From the NCBI RefSeq assembly GCF_014083865.1, contig NZ_JACEFA010000004.1, forward strand, positions 1 to 64,000: DNA of 64,000 bases, read 5' to 3'. Source of the stretch: Paraliobacillus salinarum (lineage in GTDB: Bacteria > Bacillota > Bacilli > Bacillales > Amphibacillaceae). The position numbers and the translations under genes are program-made. Of this stretch, positions 45,808-54,497 are shown piece by piece. The stretch's first letter is position 1, and each line of letters starts with the position of its first letter. Under the pieces are notes generated by a model, which was not told the origin of the DNA, did not search any database, and worked only from the letters and a program-made list of their open reading frames with translations.

Positions 45808-46521
45808 TTAAACATCAAAATTAACAACATATTTATGAATGTCAGTATTATAATAACCAACAGAGAATTCAATTAATTGATCATTTATATCATAAGAATA
45901 ACGAATTCGTTTCAAGAGAGGCTTCTGCTCTAATTGTAATTGATCTGTAATTGATGCATCAGGAACTTCAATGCCAAACTCATCTTTAAAACGATTGAAC
46001 TTTATTCCTTGCTCAGAAATAATTTCATATAAAGATCCTAACAGCACTTCAGAATCATTTGGTAACATAATATCTTTTGTAATAAAATGCTTAAAATGAA
46101 TGTATGGTTTTCCTTCTAACGTATACAGTCTTTCCACACAATGACATGTTGCTCCAAAATCATCTACTAGTTCAGGATAATTTTCAAGAAGGTCTACGGT
46201 TAAAATTGATGCAGATTCTTTTTTCAATTCATAGCCTTCTTCAATAAGGTGTTGAGAAAATCTCTGACCTTTAGACAGTTTAGATATCGCATAATTGTCT
46301 AATACAGTAGTTCCGATCCCACTTTTCTTCTCCACATATCCTTGATTTGATAGCTGCTCAACAGCTCTACGTATCGTAATCAGACTCACATCAAACTCTT
46401 CTTTTAATTCCACTTCTGAAGGTATTAGACTGCCTTTTGGATACTTTCCACTAACAATGCGATTTCTGAGAATTTCTTGCACTTGTGCATATAACGGGCC
46501 CTTTTTTAACGTTAATTTCAT
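45808..46521 (-). CDS. GntR/HutC-family regulator (UTRA domain), copy 2
   Basis: A 237-residue GntR regulator with UTRA domain, paralogous to the one at 39799. N-terminal winged helix: YAQVQEILRNRIVSGKYPKGSLIPSEVEL, VSLITIRRAVEQLSNQGYVEKKSGIGT. The UTRA domain includes ISKLSKGQRFSQHLIEEGYELKKES. It lies between YesL and the lactonase gene in the importer cluster and may regulate it. ATG with GGAGTGG upstream. Confidence 0.9.
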   Translation of the reverse strand: MKLTLKKGPLYAQVQEILRNRIVSGKYPKGSLIPSEVELKEEFDVSLITIRRAVEQLSNQGYVEKKSGIGTTVLDNYAISKLSKGQRFSQHLIEEGYELKKESASILTVDLLENYPELVDDFGATCHCVERLYTLEGKPYIHFKHFITKDIMLPNDSEVLLGSLYEIISEQGIKFNRFKDEFGIEVPDASITDQLQLEQKPLLKRIRYSYDINDQLIEFSVGYYNTDIHKYVVNFDV

Positions 46522-46630
46522 TTGAATTCCACTCCTATTCTTACTTCTTTCGTATTAAGTAGATCAAAAGCTGCTATTTAAACTATACTAACAAATAGTT
46601 TAACATGTAAGCTACTTAGACCATTACGAA

Positions 46631-47248
46631 TTACACTTCTTTATATTCATATTTTGAAAAGCTTTTCGACACAGCCCACATGATAAACCAAGCGGAGACA
46701 CTTCCTCCAAAAAAGAATAGCAGCGCCGGAATGGAAGTCCAAATAATGTAATAAACACTCCATAGAACCCCAAGGATGAATAGCGTCAGAATAGGATGAG
46801 AAAAACTAATAATAAATGGCCACTTAAAATAATCTAACCATTTCAATTTAAAATGAACAAATATCGGAAAGAAATAAATACAGACAATAACATATAAGAT
46901 TAAAATCCCTAATACCGTATAGCTAACAAATAAATAGATAAAATGATCTTGTAATCTCAATATATTAAATTCAATTACGAGTAAATAACCTACAAGAAAC
47001 AAGAGCAAACCGGCACTATTTGTCTTTAAAAACTCAGATTTATACACCTTCCAGTAAGATTGCAGTATTGGGAAATCCTCATCACCATTAATCCACTTCC
47101 TAACGATAGAAAACATAGCTGCAGTAGCGGGCATAAATCCAAACACAATTAAACCCAAAGCACTAAATATTACCCAACATACGTTTAGATATGCGAATCG
47201 AAGCGCCCATACCGCAAAACGATAATATCCACTAACAAAGGAATCCAT
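46631..47248 (-). CDS. YesL-family (DUF624) membrane protein, copy 2
   Basis: A 205-residue DUF624 protein with about five hydrophobic segments. The N-terminal pattern YLNVCWVIFSALGLIVFGFMP and the early TAAMFSIV match the family and the copy at 31319. It is encoded 45 bases after the MalG-type permease gene of the LplB/YtcP importer, again as an importer-associated accessory. Start ATG after a GGGGGCG-type site. Confidence 0.86.
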   Translation of the reverse strand: MDSFVSGYYRFAVWALRFAYLNVCWVIFSALGLIVFGFMPATAAMFSIVRKWINGDEDFPILQSYWKVYKSEFLKTNSAGLLLFLVGYLLVIEFNILRLQDHFIYLFVSYTVLGILILYVIVCIYFFPIFVHFKLKWLDYFKWPFIISFSHPILTLFILGVLWSVYYIIWTSIPALLFFFGGSVSAWFIMWAVSKSFSKYEYKEV

Positions 47249-47293
47249 GTTTCCGCCCCCTGTATTTATACCATATTATTTCATTACGCTAGA

Positions 47294-48190
47294 CTACTCC
47301 TTAACTGACCCAATCAAAACACCTTTAACAAAAAAGCGTTGTAAGAATGGATACACAATTAACAACGGCAAAGCGGAAACAATAATTACCGCATATTTTA
47401 CTAAAGAGGCTGTTTTCACTTGATCAGAGAATGACTGAGCCGCCCCTGCTGCTGTAGCCGCACTATCAGCACTCACTTCATTCAAGATTAAGATCTGTCT
47501 TAAAATTAATTGTAATGGAAATAGTTTTTCGTCCGACAAATAAATTAACGCATTAAAATACTGATTCCATAAGGCCACCGCATGAAACAATGCCATTACC
47601 GCAATAATCGGCAAGGATAACGGAAGAACCACTTTAAGAAATAAATAGAAATCACTTGCTCCATCTATTTTAGAAGCTTCAACTAACTGATCAGGAATGG
47701 TTTGCTGAAAGAATGTACGTGCCACGAGTACGGACCAAGCACCTACAACTCCTGGTATTACGATTGACCACATTGTATCGACCATTCCTAAATTTTTTAC
47801 AACTAAATATGTGGGAATTAACCCACCATTGAATAACATAGTAAACAAAATAAACCACATGAATGCCTTTTTTGCCATTAGTTCTTTTCGAGATAATGCA
47901 TAGGCAGCAGGCAGTAGAATAAATAAATGAATGAGCACCCCAACCACTGTATAAATAATTGTATTGCGGTAACCTGTCCAAATAGCTTCGTTCTGAAATA
48001 CCCGCACAAACCCATCAAATGTAATATCTACAGGCCATAACCACATTTCACCAGAATTTACGGCTTGAGGATCACTAATCGAAGCACTAATAACAAAGAT
48101 GAGCGGGTAAATAATGATTAATGTAACTAATAATACAAATATTAAATTTAACCTATCGAACGCTTTATCTGATAATGTGAATCGGGACAT
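47294..48190 (-). CDS. Carbohydrate ABC importer permease (YtcP/MalG type)
   Basis: A 298-residue permease with six transmembrane segments. YPLIFVISASISDPQAVNSGEMWLWP and the EAA loop VEASKIDGASDFYLFLKVVLPLS are typical of the YtcP group, and it ends GVLIGSVKE. The ATG at 48190 is 7 bases from GTAGGAGGT; the upstream in-frame ATG (48208) sits before that ribosome binding site. With the LplB-type partner (48202) and LipO-type binding protein (49372) it makes an importer for complex oligosaccharides; no ATPase gene is in the cluster. Confidence 0.91.
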   Translation of the reverse strand: MSRFTLSDKAFDRLNLIFVLLVTLIIIYPLIFVISASISDPQAVNSGEMWLWPVDITFDGFVRVFQNEAIWTGYRNTIIYTVVGVLIHLFILLPAAYALSRKELMAKKAFMWFILFTMLFNGGLIPTYLVVKNLGMVDTMWSIVIPGVVGAWSVLVARTFFQQTIPDQLVEASKIDGASDFYLFLKVVLPLSLPIIAVMALFHAVALWNQYFNALIYLSDEKLFPLQLILRQILILNEVSADSAATAAGAAQSFSDQVKTASLVKYAVIIVSALPLLIVYPFLQRFFVKGVLIGSVKE

Positions 48191-48201
48191 GTTTTTACCT
48201 C

Positions 48202-49137
48202 CTACCATAAGCTATTATTACTTACTTTTCTAGCAATCTGGTTAACAGTTACTAATAGAACAATATTGATTAAAGATTCAAATAACCCAATGGCTGCAGC
48301 AAAACTATACTGCCCTTCCAATAAACCCGTCTCATAAACAAACGTTTGAATAATATCTGAGGTTTCGGAATTCAGATTGTTTTGCATTAATAGAACCTTT
48401 TCAAAACCTATTTGCATAAAATTACCTATATTTAGAATGAAGAGAATAATAATCGTCGGTAAAATCGTTGGGATATTAATATGTATAATGCGCTGAAATC
48501 TCGTCGCACCATCCACTTTAGCTGCTTCGTGTAGTTCAGGATTAACTCCTGCAAGCGCCGCAAGGTATATGATTGTACCCCAACCAAGTGATTGCCATTG
48601 CCCCGACCAAACGAATATATGCCTAAACCATTCTGGACTAGTAAGGAAATGGATCGGTTCCATTCCAAACAATCGCACAACATGATTAATAAGCCCAGTA
48701 TTAGGATCTAGAAATGCCACTAACATTCCGACAACAACTACTACGGAAATGAAGTGGGGGGCATACGTTAATGTCTGAGACCATTTTTTAAATGCACCAT
48801 TTCTTAATTCATTTAATGATAAAGCAAAAATAATAGGTAAAGGGAATAAGAGAAGATTGTAGGCATTCAAAATAAGTGTATTTTTTAATAGCCTCCAGAA
48901 ATAATAGGAATCAAAAAACCTTTCAAAATGTTCAAACCCTACTAAAGGACTTCCGAACATACCGAGGTTTGCATAATAATCCTTGAAAGCAATTTGAATA
49001 CCGTACATAGGGATGTAATGAAAAACAAAGAAGTAGGTGATAGCTGGTAATAGGAAAATGTATAATTGCCAATTTTGCTTAAAACTTTTTGCAATCTTAG
49101 AATTTCCTTTTCTTTTTACTGATTTGACTACTGCCAT
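48202..49137 (-). CDS. Carbohydrate ABC importer permease (LplB type)
   Basis: A 311-residue permease. A basic N-terminus (KSVKRKGNSK) precedes the first helix; FVFHYIPMYGIQIAFKDYY is the LplB signature, and the EAA loop is HEAAKVDGATRFQRIIHINIPTI. Six transmembrane segments. Start ATG after GGGGGTT. A terminator-like hairpin separates it from the binding protein gene, so expression is probably lower than that of the binding protein. Confidence 0.91.
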   Translation of the reverse strand: MAVVKSVKRKGNSKIAKSFKQNWQLYIFLLPAITYFFVFHYIPMYGIQIAFKDYYANLGMFGSPLVGFEHFERFFDSYYFWRLLKNTLILNAYNLLLFPLPIIFALSLNELRNGAFKKWSQTLTYAPHFISVVVVVGMLVAFLDPNTGLINHVVRLFGMEPIHFLTSPEWFRHIFVWSGQWQSLGWGTIIYLAALAGVNPELHEAAKVDGATRFQRIIHINIPTILPTIIILFILNIGNFMQIGFEKVLLMQNNLNSETSDIIQTFVYETGLLEGQYSFAAAIGLFESLINIVLLVTVNQIARKVSNNSLW

Positions 49138-49210
49138 ACTTTTAAACCCCCTTATTACAATTGTTTGACTACTAAAGGATAGTTAGCTAAAAACATGTAA
49201 CATACAAAAA

Positions 49211-49278
49211 ATAAAAAGGGCATGCTTTTCTAAGAGGAATGAAAACGCGCACTAAATTGTTTGTTGATTGTCATGCCC
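49211..49278 (-). terminator. Terminator-like hairpin between binding protein and permease genes
   Basis: On the minus strand GGGCATG (49272-49278) pairs with CATGCCC (49218-49224) over a 47-base loop, followed by TTTTTATTTTTTG. It would lower the transcription of permeases relative to the binding protein; the large loop may hold a further structure. Confidence 0.55.
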
Positions 49279-49371
49279 ATGATAATTATTTTACATAAAC
49301 AAATATCTTAGATGGCTTAACAAGTTGGTTATCTCTTTTTATTTTGCAGACAGATGGCTTAGAAAATGTAA

Positions 49372-50997
49372 TTAATTTTCCTGGTATCTATCATAAGCTT
49401 GTTGGTAAACATTTAGAAACTCATCAAAATTCATGCTTTCGATCGTCTCTACATATTGATCCCATTCAGAAAAATCAGCTTTTCCTGTGATAAATTTATC
49501 ACGCATTTCTTCTGTATATTTAGAGATATCTTGACCTGCTGATTGAAGTACTTTGTTCTCTTCTTCGGTAAAAGTAAATCTAGGCCATATTTCATCTGCG
49601 GCAAATGGTTCGATTTTTTCTGCAGCAGCCATGGATTGCGGTGCAGATTCCCCACCTTGGAAGTAATCAGCTTTGATAATACCATTGATTGAACCAAGCC
49701 ATGTTAATTGCTTAGCAAGCGCTTGTTCAAACGTCATATCCCCTTCAGGATTAAGAATGTGATCCATGTATTGCTTCTCTCCATCAACGTTCTCAAATGT
49801 TTCTCCTTCAACACCCATATAATAGAGCTCTGCCCCTTCATCACTATAGAAGTGATCCATCCATCTTACTGTAGCTTCAGGACTAGGATTCTCTTCTGTG
49901 ATTACTAGATTAGATGTTGCCCAGACAGGTGATGATATTTTGTTGTATTGCTGGTGACCATCTTCACCCTCTAAAGCTGCTAAACTATTATATTGTGATC
50001 CAATTTCTTCTCCAAATAATTCAATAGGATCATAGAAAATCATACTTCCATATAAATTATTTGAGGCATTTGCAAGGAATTGCCCCCACTCAATAGAGAA
50101 AATACTTTGGTCAATCAATTGTTCTTCATATAGCTTATTGATGTATTGTAACAACTTTTTATATTCATCAGATGTTGCATAGAACCTGACCTTACTTTCA
50201 TCGCTCGGATCTACATCAATATTTGCTCCGTTCGATGGTCCTCGGTTCATGACACCATAGGAACCTGACAGCCATTGCACTAGCTCCTGAATATCCGTAC
50301 CACCATAAGGGATGGTTTTCCCTCCCCCTACTGGATCTAGTTCCTTCACCGCCTTTAAGTATTCGTAATATTCTCCAGTTGTCTCAGGAATATCCATATT
50401 CAATTCCTTTAACCATGCTTCATTAACCCATGGTCTTGCACTAAGTCTTAAGGATAAGAAATCCTCTTCTATAAGGGATGGCATAGAATAAATATTCCCA
50501 TCCGGGAACGTAAGCGCTTCCTTTATAGTCGGATTTTCTTCCATTAATTTCGTTAAATTAGGGGCATATTCAGCTATTAGATCATTTAAAGGAATAAAAA
50601 CGCCCTGTTGACCATATCTCAATAAATCTGAGTTAGGTACCTGTGAAAGGTAAAATGCATCTGGTAACTGTCCACCACCAAGCGCGAGGTTTCTTTTCTC
50701 CTCAAGTGCATCAAGACTAACTAAATCCCAATTAACATTAATATTAGTCATATCTCGATAATGATTCCAGACTAGAATATCGTTCCAATCATTGTCCTCA
50801 TTTTGCGCTGGTTTATAAGCAAAGAAGTTTAAATCAAGGGAATCTTCAACAATCGGCATACCCGTCTTATTGACATCACTAGCTTCTGTTTCATTCTCAG
50901 TCTCATCAGTATCTGTTTTCTCACTGTTACACGCTGATAACGCAAACACTACTACAACCATAAGAAAAAACACGGTTAAAAAACTTTTTAACTTCAC
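49372..50997 (-). CDS. Carbohydrate-binding lipoprotein (LipO type)
   Basis: A 541-residue family 1 solute-binding lipoprotein, larger than simple maltose binders and typical of LplABC/LipO systems. Lipobox LSAC after an N-terminal helix, then a Thr/Glu-rich linker. The mature part has LDLNFFAYKPAQNEDNDWNDILVW, the family's YRDMTNINVNWD, and GGGQLPDAFYLSQ. The start is GTG at 50997 after AAAGGAGGG; an ATG 11 codons earlier in the same frame lies before the ribosome binding site. First large gene of the importer operon, preceded by a small leader ORF and a strong promoter. Confidence 0.9.
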   Translation of the reverse strand: MKLKSFLTVFFLMVVVVFALSACNSEKTDTDETENETEASDVNKTGMPIVEDSLDLNFFAYKPAQNEDNDWNDILVWNHYRDMTNINVNWDLVSLDALEEKRNLALGGGQLPDAFYLSQVPNSDLLRYGQQGVFIPLNDLIAEYAPNLTKLMEENPTIKEALTFPDGNIYSMPSLIEEDFLSLRLSARPWVNEAWLKELNMDIPETTGEYYEYLKAVKELDPVGGGKTIPYGGTDIQELVQWLSGSYGVMNRGPSNGANIDVDPSDESKVRFYATSDEYKKLLQYINKLYEEQLIDQSIFSIEWGQFLANASNNLYGSMIFYDPIELFGEEIGSQYNSLAALEGEDGHQQYNKISSPVWATSNLVITEENPSPEATVRWMDHFYSDEGAELYYMGVEGETFENVDGEKQYMDHILNPEGDMTFEQALAKQLTWLGSINGIIKADYFQGGESAPQSMAAAEKIEPFAADEIWPRFTFTEEENKVLQSAGQDISKYTEEMRDKFITGKADFSEWDQYVETIESMNFDEFLNVYQQAYDRYQEN

Positions 50998-51026
50998 TAA
51001 AAACCCTCCTTTAAAAACTACTTTCT

Positions 51027-51077
51027 TCACTCACTAAAAACAAAGCGGCATCTTACAGCATCTTCACGTATATCCAT
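51027..51077 (-). CDS. 16-codon leader ORF before the LipO-type gene
   Basis: A short ORF on the minus strand encoding MDIREDAVRCRFVFSE, starting with ATG 5 bases after AGAAGGAGGA, one of the best ribosome binding sites in the window. It lies in the leader between the promoter (51136-51164) and the binding protein gene; its stop is 30 bases before that gene's start. The strong site and position suggest a translated leader peptide that affects expression, or an mRNA-stabilising element; no regulatory codons such as runs of one amino acid are seen. Not covered by standard gene-length cutoffs. Confidence 0.55.
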   Translation of the reverse strand: MDIREDAVRCRFVFSE

Positions 51078-51135
51078 TAATTCCTCCTTCTGATAACTAG
51101 GTTAGCAACTGGAAAAAGATTTGCTATCATTCTAA

Positions 51136-51185
51136 ATAATACCATCGCTTACTCACCTAGTCAATATAACATTATTATGTTATAT
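51136..51185 (-). promoter_or_regulatory. Promoter and palindrome of the LipO/LplB/YtcP importer operon
   Basis: On the minus strand TTGACT (51159-51164), 17 bases and TATTAT (51136-51141) form a strong sigma-A promoter. The inverted repeat ATATAACAT, 4 bases, ATGTTATAT (51164-51185) abuts the -35, the same layout as at 44545-44584. It is a candidate operator for a GntR paralogue. Confidence 0.58.
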
Positions 51186-51266
51186 CTTTATATAGTTATT
51201 ACTACAACTACTAAATTAGACATGACAATTAATTTTTTATTTTGAAAAGATTTAGAACAATTGAAA

Positions 51267-51303
51267 AAGGTATGTGTTTGATATATGATCAAACACATAC
51301 CTT
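51267..51303 (-). terminator. Terminator after the MFS gene
   Basis: A perfect 16-bp stem (AAGGTATGTGTTTGAT and complement, 5-base loop) with TTTTTC following on the minus strand, 35 bases after the MFS stop. Confidence 0.87.
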
Positions 51304-51337
51304 AAAGACTAATGAATATAGTTCATTTCCTATTACA

Positions 51338-52561
51338 CTATTTAATTGGATCATGTATTCTAAATCGTGATAATAATCCGGCAATAAAGGGCACTAACGC
51401 CACTAGTCCTATCGCCCAGGTTACACCTAACAAATCAGCAATAAATCCTGCTAATAATGCCCCAAAGGCATAACCACTATCTCTCCAAAAACGATAGACT
51501 CCCATTGAAGAAGCGCGCCAACGTGGATCAGCAACATCTCCAATAGCCGCTTGCAGTGTTGGATATACCATTGCCGTTCCCAGCCCTAATAAAATCGCTC
51601 CAATAATCCATAAAAAATAACTATTAACAGCGATAATAAACCACAAGGCAATTGCTTGTGTCCACATCCCATAAGTGATTAAGCTTTTCCTACCAATCTT
51701 GTCACTCAATGCGCCTGTGAATAGTTGAAACACTCCCCAAGAAGCAGGATACAGTGCAACAATTGTACCAACTTCATCAACATTCAGGCCTACTGTAGTG
51801 AAAAATATCGGGAAAAGCCCCCAAGCCATCCCATCTTTTAAGTTCGTAGCTAAGCCAGAAAAGCTAATCGTTGATAGATTGCTATTTTTCCACGTTGTTA
51901 AATGAAAGATTTCCTTTGATGAGAAATTATTATTATGTTTAGGGGATGTGTGGTCTTTTATATATGTTTTTAGTAAATGATCGGTATCTTTTACGATAAA
52001 TGATAGAATGATTCCGACTATCGCAATGCCAATTCCAATAAAGAACGGATCAGGCCTTAAGGAATAAAAAGTTGCTACATAACCTGATATCGCAGCAAAC
52101 AACGCCACCCCGGAGTATCCAGCAAATTCATTCAAACCGACCGCTGTTCCCCTTTGATTGGGTTTTGACAAATCTATTTTCATATTCACTGTCATTGACC
52201 ACGTTAGCCCTTGATTAATACCTAATAGAATATTAGCAACAACGATTACCCACCATGCATGGGCAAAAATAATTGAAACAGGAACAAATAAACCGATCAT
52301 CCAACCAATCAATAATACTTTTTTTCTACCAAAACGATCAGCTATTTGACCAGCAAAGTAATTTACGATTGCTTTAGAAAACCCAAAACTAACAATAAAA
52401 GATAGGGCTGCACTAGTAGATGCTAATCCGAACTGTTCCTCTCCTAATATTGGCAAAATGGTTCGCTCTATCCCAACCATGGATCCGACAAATAAGTTTG
52501 TAATAACAAGTAAAACAAACTGCATGCGATTTTCTTTTATACCTATTTTAACTTGATTCAT
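51338..52561 (-). CDS. MFS transporter
   Basis: A 407-residue major facilitator with 12 hydrophobic segments. The loop 2-3 motif appears as GQIADRFGRKKVLLIGW and its internal repeat as GALSDKIGRKSLITYG. The Trp-rich GINQGLTWSMTVNMKID and the conserved GLNEFAGYSGVALF are distinctive of a small exporter-like group. The ATG at 52561 is 8 bases from TTGGAGG. It follows the ArsR-rhodanese regulator gene by 57 bases, presumably in one transcript under its control. Substrate unknown; sulfite, thiosulfate-related or toxic compound efflux are possibilities from the rhodanese link. Confidence 0.85.
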   Translation of the reverse strand: MNQVKIGIKENRMQFVLLVITNLFVGSMVGIERTILPILGEEQFGLASTSAALSFIVSFGFSKAIVNYFAGQIADRFGRKKVLLIGWMIGLFVPVSIIFAHAWWVIVVANILLGINQGLTWSMTVNMKIDLSKPNQRGTAVGLNEFAGYSGVALFAAISGYVATFYSLRPDPFFIGIGIAIVGIILSFIVKDTDHLLKTYIKDHTSPKHNNNFSSKEIFHLTTWKNSNLSTISFSGLATNLKDGMAWGLFPIFFTTVGLNVDEVGTIVALYPASWGVFQLFTGALSDKIGRKSLITYGMWTQAIALWFIIAVNSYFLWIIGAILLGLGTAMVYPTLQAAIGDVADPRWRASSMGVYRFWRDSGYAFGALLAGFIADLLGVTWAIGLVALVPFIAGLLSRFRIHDPIK

Positions 52562-52618
52562 TTGATTTACCTCCAAAATGAAAAAAGCCTGAATCAAAAC
52601 AGACTTTTTCTTAGATCA

Positions 52619-53263
52619 TTACTTCATTTCTCTCCATTCATTTACTCCCGCTTCAAGTAAAGAAGCCTTATAACCTTTTGACTGTAGTAGCTGTACCGCT
52701 TCTGTTGCATAAACACAATATGGACCTCTACAATAAACAACAACGTCTTTATCTTTCGGTAATTGTTCAATTCGCTTTTCCAATTCCGAAATAGGGATGG
52801 AAGTTGCACCCGGAAGATGATCAACTATATATTCATCTCTTGGTCTAACATCAATTAACGTAATAGAATCTTCCTTCGTTTTTTTTGAAAAATCATTTTG
52901 CTGAAGTACATTTAATTGATGGTTTTTCGAAATGAAATCAGCTCTAACATCATTTATTTCATCGGTTCGATCCTCAGTCGTACTTCTTAAAGCTAGAAAT
53001 AGATGCCGCACTTCATTACTCGCTAGTTGATAAATTATATAATTTTTTTCTTTCGCAAACACAACTAGCTTCGCATCAAGTAAAGCTTGTAAATGTTTAG
53101 ACGTATTAGCTATACTCATCTTCGTTTCAGTTGCCAATAATTCTACCGATTTAGATCCTTGTGTTAATAAATCTAACAATTCAATTCGCTTTGGACTCGA
53201 TAACGCCTTACCAATACGAGCAAACTCTCCATAAACAAAATCTTTAAAGCCTCTAGCGTCCAT
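52619..53263 (-). CDS. ArsR-type regulator fused to a rhodanese domain
   Basis: A 214-residue fusion. Residues about 5-95 are an ArsR winged helix (FARIGKALSSPKRIELLDLLTQGSKSVELLATETKM, then SIANTSKHLQALLDAKLV). The rhodanese domain (about 110-212) has the catalytic cysteine loop VVYCRGPYC and the family's DVRPRDEYIVDHLPGATSIP. The ArsR part lacks the metal-binding cysteines of ArsR/SmtB, so it probably senses a sulfur or redox signal through the rhodanese cysteine. The ATG at 53263 follows GGGGTG; the longer frame to 53299 would run into the operator. It is co-transcribed with the MFS gene. Confidence 0.88.
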   Translation of the reverse strand: MDARGFKDFVYGEFARIGKALSSPKRIELLDLLTQGSKSVELLATETKMSIANTSKHLQALLDAKLVVFAKEKNYIIYQLASNEVRHLFLALRSTTEDRTDEINDVRADFISKNHQLNVLQQNDFSKKTKEDSITLIDVRPRDEYIVDHLPGATSIPISELEKRIEQLPKDKDVVVYCRGPYCVYATEAVQLLQSKGYKASLLEAGVNEWREMK

Positions 53264-53281
53264 CGCTTTTTCACCCCACAC

Positions 53282-53325
53282 ACAAATGATACTATTCAAC
53301 CAATTAGTTGAATAGTATCATTTGT
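53282..53325. promoter_or_regulatory. Perfect 19-bp inverted repeat upstream of the ArsR-rhodanese gene
   Basis: ACAAATGATACTATTCAAC (53282-53300), six bases, and the exact complement (53307-53325), 18 bases before the regulator start. The ATA-ATTCAA...TTGAAT-TAT core fits ArsR/SmtB operators. It is a strong candidate operator for autoregulation of the regulator-MFS operon. Confidence 0.8.
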
Positions 53326-53433
53326 CGAATTTAATGTAAATGGATGTGACTTACCTAAACATTTCATCTAGCTAATTCTTAACCCATTAAAATCGATAGA
53401 GTATGTTTCAAACATTCATAACTTGACAACAAA

Positions 53434-53469
53434 ACACCCCTAGAATTAGATTTTTAGTTCTAGGGGTGT
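53434..53469 (-). terminator. Terminator of the rbs operon
   Basis: ACACCCCTAGAA and complement around a 12-base loop; TTTTGTT follows on the minus strand, 27 bases after the rbsB stop. Confidence 0.85.
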
Positions 53470-53495
53470 AAATTATAAGTGGGTGGGTATTTGTT

Positions 53496-54440
53496 TTAAT
53501 TGTTTGTAACTAACTCTAGTTCTACTGGAATTGTTCTTTCTACTTCATCACCATTCACGATTTTTTGTGCAGCTTTCACAGCTTCTTCTCCGATTAATTT
53601 AGGTTGTTGTGCGATCGTCGCGTCTAGAGTTCCATCTTCTACTGCTTTTACCGCATCGTCGATTGCATCAAATCCTACCACGATGATATCTTCGCTTAAG
53701 CCCGCCGACTCTATAGCTTCCAAAGCACCTAATGCCATCTCATCATTATGAGCAAATACAGCATCAATTTTTTCTGTACCTTGTAATATATTCTCCATTA
53801 CAGTTAATCCTTCTGTTCTATCAAAGTTTGCCGTCTGATTGGCAACCATTTCTAAATCATTCATTTTGTCGATTACATTATGAAATCCTTCTCCACGTTC
53901 ACGCGTTGCAGAAGCGCCAGGAACACCTTCAATTTCTACTAGTTTCCCTTGCTCTTCAAGCTGAGATACAATGTATTCTCCAGCCATTTCACCACCCGCA
54001 ACGTTATCAGATGCAACATGTGTCACAACTTCTCCACCATCAGCACTGCGATCAACTGTTATAACAGGAACACCAGCCTCGTTAGCAAGCTCCACTGCAG
54101 AAACAACCGCTTCAGAATCAACTGGATTGATTAAAAGCACATCAATATTTTGTTGTAGCATATCCTCGATATCACTTAACTGTGTTGTAGGATCGTCTTG
54201 TGCATCAGATGTAATGATATCAAACCCCGCTTCTTTTGCTGCAAGTTCTGTACCATCTCGTAATGAAACAAAGAATGGGTTATTTAAAGTTGAAACAGAA
54301 AAACCAACTGTCACACTATTATCACCATCTCCTTCTTCACCTTCACCAGCATCTCCAGAACCCGGTGCATCTGTAGAGCAAGCCGCTAGAAATAGTACTG
54401 CAGCAATTAAAATAGCCATTGCTTTTAACCATTTAAACAT
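53496..54440 (-). CDS. rbsB: Ribose ABC importer binding lipoprotein
   Basis: A 314-residue periplasmic-binding-protein-like lipoprotein (lipobox LAAC at about residue 21), followed by a Gly/Glu/Asp-rich linker. The mature part has the RbsB hallmarks VGFSVSTLNNPFFVSLRDG, INPVDSEAVVSAV, VITVDRSADGGEV and AHNDEMALGALEAI. It delivers ribose to RbsC/RbsA. Last gene of the rbsRKDACB operon; ATG after AGGGAGGAA. Confidence 0.95.
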   Translation of the reverse strand: MFKWLKAMAILIAAVLFLAACSTDAPGSGDAGEGEEGDGDNSVTVGFSVSTLNNPFFVSLRDGTELAAKEAGFDIITSDAQDDPTTQLSDIEDMLQQNIDVLLINPVDSEAVVSAVELANEAGVPVITVDRSADGGEVVTHVASDNVAGGEMAGEYIVSQLEEQGKLVEIEGVPGASATRERGEGFHNVIDKMNDLEMVANQTANFDRTEGLTVMENILQGTEKIDAVFAHNDEMALGALEAIESAGLSEDIIVVGFDAIDDAVKAVEDGTLDATIAQQPKLIGEEAVKAAQKIVNGDEVERTIPVELELVTNN

Positions 54441-54497
54441 ATTGAATTCCTCCCTAATATTTTTTTATAGAAAAGATGCAAGTGCACTCTTAACTAA

